DNA of 46,097 nt, from assembly GCF_000466385.1 (NCBI RefSeq), contig NZ_KE952869.1, positions 1 through 46,097 on the forward strand, given 5' to 3'. The notes under the pieces are model-generated. The model worked only from the letters and a program-made list of their open reading frames with translations. It ran no database searches and was not told where the DNA came from. Shown piece by piece: positions 41,847 through 46,097 of the stretch (positions within the stretch are counted from its first letter, which is position 1; each line of letters begins with the position of its first letter). The stretch comes from Aneurinibacillus aneurinilyticus ATCC 12856. Its GTDB lineage: Bacteria; Bacillota; Bacilli; Aneurinibacillales; Aneurinibacillaceae. The translations under genes and the position numbers were made by a program.

Positions 41847-42650
41847 TTAGTGTGCAAGCCATTCTGTTAACGAATCAGCCATCCGCCGTGCGTCCTCGTA
41901 TCCTTGATCGTATAACGCGGACAGCTTCTCTTTGTTCTTCTCCATTCTATCGACCACAAGCGGTTGCGTCGGGCGGATAACGAACACTTTTCCCTTCTGT
42001 TCAAGTTCATCAATGTATGCGAGTGTATCGTTATAAACCTCATGGCGGCGAATCAGTGTATTTACCAATTCCGGATGCTTGCGATACTCCCGATTACGTG
42101 TGAGGATAATAACATTCTTCCCGTTTCCGTCTGCCATCGCCTTGCGAATGGGTATTGGGTCAGAAACGCCGCCATCCAGCAGGGGCCGGCCATCAATCGT
42201 AACCATAGGCGAGACGAATGGCAAGCTGCTCGAAGCACGCAGCACCGCAAGCATATCTGCCGAATCTTTAGAGAAATAAACCGGATTGCCACTCATGCAG
42301 TCAGTCGTACCAACAATAAAAGTCTGCGGCGATGCATAAAACGCATCAAAATCAAACGGTACCAGCCTGTTCGGCAATTCGTCGAATATCAGCTTCATAC
42401 CAAACAGGCTCTTCTCACGAAACAAGTTTCGATAACTAAGGTAGTTCGGATGGTCAATATAGTCGATCGTAACTTTTTTGTTGCGGCCGATTTGTCTAGC
42501 AACATATGAAGAACCGTGACAGGCACCAGCAGATACGCCGATTACGTATGGAAAGTACATGTCATGTTCCATGAAAAAATCAAGCACGCCACCCGAATAG
42601 ACGCCACGCATGCCGCCACCTTCAAGCACCAGCCCAGTCCGTTCCATCAT
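41847..42650 (-). CDS. patatin-like phospholipase/acyl hydrolase
   Basis: A 267-residue protein with the catalytic Ser-Asp dyad. The oxyanion loop is LEGGGMRGVYSGGVLDFF; the nucleophile elbow GVSAG has S40; the Asp is in LLDGGVSDPIPI (about 160). No signal peptide: it probably acts in the cytoplasm on lipids or acyl chains. RssA/YlbK-like patatins are close. Two adjacent ATG codons at 42650 and 42647 follow GAAGGTGG; the second has better spacing. Monocistronic. Confidence 0.87.
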   Translation of the reverse strand: MMERTGLVLEGGGMRGVYSGGVLDFFMEHDMYFPYVIGVSAGACHGSSYVARQIGRNKKVTIDYIDHPNYLSYRNLFREKSLFGMKLIFDELPNRLVPFDFDAFYASPQTFIVGTTDCMSGNPVYFSKDSADMLAVLRASSSLPFVSPMVTIDGRPLLDGGVSDPIPIRKAMADGNGKNVIILTRNREYRKHPELVNTLIRRHEVYNDTLAYIDELEQKGKVFVIRPTQPLVVDRMEKNKEKLSALYDQGYEDARRMADSLTEWLAH

Positions 42651-42776
42651 TCCACCTTCTTCACTTTAGCTTTTTCCACTTCTAACTATAAATTATTGGA
42701 AGACAGAACGCAAAACTGCACTGTAACAGTTTAGCATTATTATATACGCAGTATTTTACTACTTAATTCGTACGAT

Positions 42777-42815
42777 AAAAGCGCTTGGACAGATTTTTAC
42801 ACCTGCATCAAGCGC
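42777..42815 (-). terminator. terminator after the 57-residue CxxC protein
   Basis: On the minus strand GCGCTTG and CAAGCGC form a stem (42815-42809 with 42787-42781), followed by TTTT. Confidence 0.7.
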
Positions 42816-42853
42816 CAGACGGTTCTTTCATATCCTTTTTATCCCTTGACCTG

Positions 42854-43027
42854 TCAGCCGACCAGCTGCAATCGTTTTTCTTTCCTCTGCTCTACCTGTG
42901 GTACTTCTGTCTCTGCCAGCGCGTATGCCGGAAACGACGGGTAGCCAAACTCTTCGATATCCATACAAACCTGGCAGACATTTGTTTCTTCCGTACGTTC
43001 ACCGCAAATTGCGCATTGCTCTTTCAT
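42854..43027 (-). CDS. 57-residue zinc-ribbon-like (double CxxC) protein
   Basis: An ATG at 43027 with TTAAGGAGGG 8 bases upstream opens a frame of 57 residues. Two CxxC pairs, CAIC (5-8) and CQVC (18-21), are spaced like a small zinc knuckle; the rest is acidic and then basic, without a known domain. A terminator lies 40 bases downstream, so it forms its own unit. Small double-CxxC proteins are common in Bacillales; role unknown. Confidence 0.7.
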   Translation of the reverse strand: MKEQCAICGERTEETNVCQVCMDIEEFGYPSFPAYALAETEVPQVEQRKEKRLQLVG

Positions 43028-43200
43028 TTTTTATTACCCTCCTTAAGGTAGGTGCTTCCGCTTCTTCACAATTTATTGTAATACAGACGCTTTAAGAAAA
43101 TGTTGGGAATTATTAACGGTTTATTAAACTTTTAATGAATATTATGTGATTGTTAACAAAATAATCAGAAATATAAGAAGCCCATGTACTATCACATTAA

Positions 43201-43226
43201 GAAAAGCCCTCTCAAGAGAGCTTTTC
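43201..43226 (-). terminator. terminator after the PilZ-domain gene
   Basis: GAAAAGCTCTCTTGAGAGGG then CTTTTC on the minus strand: stem of about 11 pairs with T run, directly after the stop. Confidence 0.75.
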
Positions 43227-43229
43227 CAT

Positions 43230-43916
43230 TTACAGTACTCCTTTATTTCTAATTTCCAATTGTCTGAAAAAACAATAGCGGATAATTCTTTCCCGATGCA
43301 GCTCCGCAATCTCTTCATATGTAACGGCAACGGTTTGTAAGCCGTTCCCGTCCGGCATCGGCTGACGGATGATTTTCGCTTTTAGCGGTATACAAAGCTC
43401 TTGGTTCGTTTTCTTATTCTGGGTATTAACCTCTGGCAGGTATAGCTGACATGCAATTATATTTTCTTCTGGAAATGAGATGCCTGCCTTACAAACAAAC
43501 TTAATACCGCCGCCACTAATATCAACCGTAAGACCGGTATATGTTTTCTGGCCGTCTTGCGCCTGCCACGAAAATTCCAGCTCGACTTTTGCAGGCACAC
43601 GTAAATAATCTCTTCGCTGAATGCGCCGGATATTGTCCTTAGCGGGTTTGAGAAGTACGAGCATCGGAATATTTTCTCGTTGCTTACCCACAATAACACT
43701 TAAAAACTCATATTGTGCCCCGTCCGGATGATTATAGCTTACATACACGGTCCAGCCATCAAGCAACAACGACGTTCGCCCGCTTTTCTCCTCTATCGGA
43801 TAGGTGAGCATAATATGCTCGCTCGTACTGTCCGCTACAAGTGCCTTATATTTTTTCTCTTCATTCCCCTCATTAAAGGAAATGATTTGGACCATTTGAT
43901 TTACCGCAGGAAACAC
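43230..43916 (-). CDS. YcgR/YpfA-type PilZ domain protein (c-di-GMP receptor)
   Basis: A 228-residue protein. Residues 1-90 form the YcgR-N-like domain (VNQMVQIISFN, ALVADSTSEHIMLTYPI). The PilZ domain at about 95-215 has the c-di-GMP motif RRIQRRDYLRVP (RxxxR) and TVDISGGGIKF (DxSxxG). B. subtilis YpfA (MotI/DgrA) has this layout and acts as a flagellar clutch on binding c-di-GMP; the same job is likely. I chose GTG at 43916, 7 bases after AGGAGGT. Isolated; no motility gene nearby. Confidence 0.85.
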   Translation of the reverse strand: MFPAVNQMVQIISFNEGNEEKKYKALVADSTSEHIMLTYPIEEKSGRTSLLLDGWTVYVSYNHPDGAQYEFLSVIVGKQRENIPMLVLLKPAKDNIRRIQRRDYLRVPAKVELEFSWQAQDGQKTYTGLTVDISGGGIKFVCKAGISFPEENIIACQLYLPEVNTQNKKTNQELCIPLKAKIIRQPMPDGNGLQTVAVTYEEIAELHRERIIRYCFFRQLEIRNKGVL

Positions 43917-44486
43917 GGAACCCACCTCCTACTTTCTTTCAGAAAAAACCTTATCTCTTCCTGGATGTCCGCATGTCAAAACTTTTATAATAGCATAATA
44001 CTTATTACTTACTAATTTTAGCAAAATAAAAACCTTCGATAAGAAAATATTACTACATTCTTGTATAATTTCCAGATGAAATTTTTTTGAGATGTGCTCT
44101 ACTAAACAATCGAATACCTTAGACCTATACTTTATGTATTATACAACTACTTTCTTACCTTAGTATTGATTCGATATGGAATCATCGATAAAAAATTCAT
44201 ATACATGTTTTTTTTCCGTGTCTTCTATACGATATGATCAATGCATAACACAACAATGATTAGAGCCCCTTCATGTCTCCAATCGAGCCGATTGACACAC
44301 TTTATAGAACAACATATAATAAATAATTGTTACTATTACTAATTATTCACAATCCTAACTATATATACAATAATATTTAACACTCTCCCCTTACCAGCCA
44401 TTACTTGTCCCATTCACCGAAAACATCAGCACACTAACATAGTACATATACTCTGCATATATACATCTGATTTGATAAATCGACAC
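43917..44486. other. AT-rich intergenic region without a gene
   Basis: About 570 bases, strongly A+T rich, with stop codons in all frames and no plausible ribosome site plus ORF. The only clear sites are the promoter at 44292-44320 and, after it, repeat copy D. Confidence 0.6.
44292..44320 (+). promoter_or_regulatory. consensus sigma-A promoter upstream of the marR gene
   Basis: TTGACA (44292-44297), 17 bases, TATAAT (44315-44320): a perfect match to the consensus. It would give a leader of about 320 bases for the MarR-type gene, containing repeat copy D read in antisense. Confidence 0.6.
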
Positions 44487-44629
44487 ATGTTTGTGGTGGG
44501 AGCAGTTGGAAAAAGACTCTCTGGCCTTTCTTCTGCCGGAGCGCAGGGCACATCCACCCTCCTCTTCTTTCCGAATCTCCTCCTTCCAACCACACTCCCC
44601 TGTCAAAATATCAAGTGTAATTTATATAG
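44487..44629 (-). repeat. dispersed structured repeat, copy D
   Basis: The best-preserved long copy. On the minus strand it runs TATAAATTACACTTGATATT, TTGACAGG, GTGTGGTTGGAAGGAGGAGA, GAGGAGGGTGGATG, CCCTGCGCTCCGGCAG, AAGAAAGGCC, and ends TTTTTCCAACTGCTCCC. A closing stem TTGGAA/TTCCAA plus GTGG/CCAC encloses AAAGGC/GTCTTT. It directly precedes the marR gene (opposite strand). Confidence 0.7.
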
Positions 44630-44646
44630 AAAAGAGATGACATATC

Positions 44647-45090
44647 ATGGTAGAATATGAGCTTACCGAGGAACGCTCCAATCTGCTGCGAGAGTTGGAA
44701 CGCACCTCTCAAATTACTTTTCGTAAAGCAAAAGCAAGTCTGTACAAAAATCCCATGCAGGAATTATCTCCTTCACAAGCATTCATTCTTGAACATATCG
44801 CCATATATGGCCCGAAGCGAATTTCAGATTTGGCAGAAAAACTTGAGATAACCCTCCCTTCCGTTACCGGGTTGTCTGATCGCCTCATCTCGCTAGGCTA
44901 TGTAACACGTAGACGCTCGGAAAAAGATCGACGTATCGTTTTGCTTGATATTACAAAGGATGGACAAAAAGCATTGCAAGGTTTTCAGCGTAGACGACAA
45001 CAAATACTAAGCTTTTTTTGCGATCACTTATCTACAGATGATCTCCAGCACCTTATCCGCATCTACAACAAAGTTCTTCCTTATATTTAA
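44647..45090 (+). CDS. MarR-family transcriptional regulator
   Basis: A 147-residue winged-helix dimer. The DNA-binding core is LSPSQAFILEHIAIYGPKRISDLAEKLEITLPSVTGLSDRLISLGYVTRRRSEKDRRIVLLDITKDGQKAL, where the wing RRSEKDRRIVLLDIT is diagnostic. MarR regulators usually repress nearby resistance or redox genes and release DNA on binding phenolic or oxidant signals. The aldo/keto reductase gene 135 bases downstream, with a palindrome in its promoter region, is a likely target. Confidence 0.87.
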   Translation: MVEYELTEERSNLLRELERTSQITFRKAKASLYKNPMQELSPSQAFILEHIAIYGPKRISDLAEKLEITLPSVTGLSDRLISLGYVTRRRSEKDRRIVLLDITKDGQKALQGFQRRRQQILSFFCDHLSTDDLQHLIRIYNKVLPYI

Positions 45091-45165
45091 AGCGTAAAAT
45101 TCCTCTTCTGGGATTAGGCGTGTTCATTGCAGCCTATTAGCCTACTTATCATGGTAACAGGTTAT

Positions 45166-45179
45166 TTATCATGTGATAA
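45166..45179 (+). promoter_or_regulatory. palindrome upstream of the aldo/keto reductase gene
   Basis: TTATCA-TG-TGATAA is an inverted repeat; a direct half copy TTATCATG lies 19 bases earlier (about 45147). It is placed 46 bases before the start codon, so could be an operator for the upstream MarR regulator. Confidence 0.4.
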
Positions 45180-45225
45180 AATGAACGTGAGCAAAGCAGG
45201 TGAACCATAGGAGGAGGCAACATTA

Positions 45226-46062
45226 ATGATTCATAGCATTTCTGATTGTGCAGTGCTGCATAATGGTGTTCGCATGCCATGGCTGGGCCTTGGCGTCTAT
45301 AAAACGCAGGACGGCGAAGAAGTCGAACAGGCGGTGAAGGCTGCGGTAGAAGCCGGTTACCGAAGTATCGATACAGCATCTCTTTATCACAACGAAAGGG
45401 GCGTCGGCAAAGCCATACAAGCATGCGGTATCCCGCGCGAAGATTTGTTCATTACGACGAAAATATGGAATTCGAATCAAGGATACGATTCTACGCTATA
45501 CGCTTTTGAAGAAAGCCTGAAAAAACTCGGATTAGAATATCTTGATTTGTATCTTATTCATTGGCCTGTGAAAGAAAAATATAAAGAAACATGGCGTGCG
45601 ATGGAAAAATTGTACAAAGATGGACTCGTGCGCGCGATCGGTGTTAGCAACTTTCATGTGCACCATTTGGAAGATTTGCTAACCAGTGCCCATATCATCC
45701 CGATGGTTAATCAGGTCGAATTTCATCCGCGGCTAACACAGAAAACTCTGCTTATTTTCTGCAAAGAGAAAGGCATTCAACTTGAGGCATGGAGTCCATT
45801 GATGCGAGGTCGTCTGCTTGATGAACCAATGCTGAACAATATCGCTCGCAAACACGGCAAAACGCCTGTCCAGGTAATTCTACGCTGGGATTTGCAACAT
45901 GAGGTCGTTACGATCCCAAAATCGGTTCATGCCGAACGAATTGCAGCCAATGCAGACATCTTTGACTTTACACTATCGGATGAAGAAATGAGGCAAATTG
46001 ATGCGCTGAACCGCAATGAGCGCAGCGGGCAGGACCCTGATCATTTCCATTTTGACTTCTAG
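45226..46062 (+). CDS. aldo/keto reductase (YvgN/YtbE-like)
   Basis: A 278-residue (beta/alpha)8 NADPH oxidoreductase. Catalytic tetrad: D49 ([10 protein letters not shown]), Y54, K79 (FITTKIW), H112 (LIHWP). NADPH-binding segments: [17 protein letters not shown] and the late [14 protein letters not shown]. It resembles B. subtilis YvgN, which reduces methylglyoxal and other aldehydes. GGAGGAGG lies 8 bases before the ATG. A MarR regulator gene lies just upstream. Confidence 0.92.
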   Translation: MIHSISDCAVLHNGVRMPWLGLGVYKTQDGEEVEQAVKAAVEAGYRSIDTASLYHNERGVGKAIQACGIPREDLFITTKIWNSNQGYDSTLYAFEESLKKLGLEYLDLYLIHWPVKEKYKETWRAMEKLYKDGLVRAIGVSNFHVHHLEDLLTSAHIIPMVNQVEFHPRLTQKTLLIFCKEKGIQLEAWSPLMRGRLLDEPMLNNIARKHGKTPVQVILRWDLQHEVVTIPKSVHAERIAANADIFDFTLSDEEMRQIDALNRNERSGQDPDHFHFDF

Positions 46063-46065
46063 CAC

Positions 46066-46097
46066 CAAGGGTGTTGATTATCCAGTATAATCCAGAG
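46066..46097 (+). ncRNA. partial second copy of the structured RNA at 7809 (window edge)
   Basis: Reads CAAGGGTGTTGATTATCCAG then TATAATCCAGAG, matching 7809-7839 except for a few bases. It starts 3 bases after the reductase stop codon and is cut by the window end. Likely the same HEARO-like element in a second place. Confidence 0.5.

Overview
The window comes from a low-to-mid GC, spore-forming Firmicute of the order Bacillales. Evidence: close CssRS, YwiC and YrzA-type proteins, a YheC/D spore-coat ATP-grasp protein, an FbpA-type peptide, PurBox-like sites, SAM (S-box) and purine riboswitches, and AGGAGG ribosome binding sites. Overall flavour is Paenibacillaceae (Aneurinibacillus/Brevibacillus-like); that genus-level guess is inference. 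No rRNA, tRNA, CRISPR array or intact transposase was found. Both ends of the window fall in sequence that looks like a multicopy element (a hairpin at 7-23; a second partial copy of a structured RNA at 46066-46097), as expected if this is a whole contig broken at repeats.

Layout. 0-3.1 kb: a VOC-fold protein, a small secreted protein with three coiled repeats, and the secretion-stress two-component system cssRS. 3.2-8.9 kb: ywiC; a purine permease gene behind PurBox-like sites and a guanine-type riboswitch; an OmpA-domain lipoprotein; a nitronate monooxygenase; a structured-RNA repeat; a 60-residue FbpA-like gene behind a complete S-box SAM riboswitch; and a DUF2325 protein. 8.9-14.5 kb: a glyoxylate aminotransferase and a three-subunit glycolate oxidase (glcE-like, glcF, glcD), probably turning glycolate into glyoxylate and then glycine. 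14.9-15.7 kb: a spore-coat ATP-grasp protein.

15.7-27.8 kb is the most interesting part: a complete quinohemoprotein amine dehydrogenase (QHNDH) system. Structural genes are qhpC (gamma subunit, all residues for the CTQ cofactor and three thioether crosslinks present), qhpA (dihaem alpha subunit) and qhpB (beta-propeller). Maturation genes are qhpD (radical SAM), qhpF (ABC exporter) and qhpE (subtilase). The flavin monooxygenase QhpG, which hydroxylates the CTQ tryptophan in the Gram-negative systems, is absent. In its place are two peptidase-U32 family proteins whose cysteine patterns match UbiU and UbiV, the iron-sulfur pair that carries out O2-independent hydroxylation in ubiquinone synthesis. 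This suggests an oxygen-independent route to CTQ in a Gram-positive bacterium. A divergent OmpR-type two-component system with a Cache sensor, and three 11-bp direct repeats between the divergent genes, probably control the operon.

27.9-32.1 kb: nagB and a sugar ABC importer without its ATPase, probably for amino sugars. 32.3-33.9 kb: a 39-residue membrane peptide and an MFS efflux pump. 34.0-41.4 kb: one apparent operon sbcD-sbcC-mcrB-mcrC, coupling a DNA-end nuclease to a modification-dependent restriction system. 41.5-46.1 kb: a DUF2536 protein, a patatin-like phospholipase, a 57-residue CxxC protein, a PilZ protein, a MarR regulator and an aldo/keto reductase. A structured intergenic repeat of about 90-140 bases occurs four times (3957, 14694, 28783, 44487).
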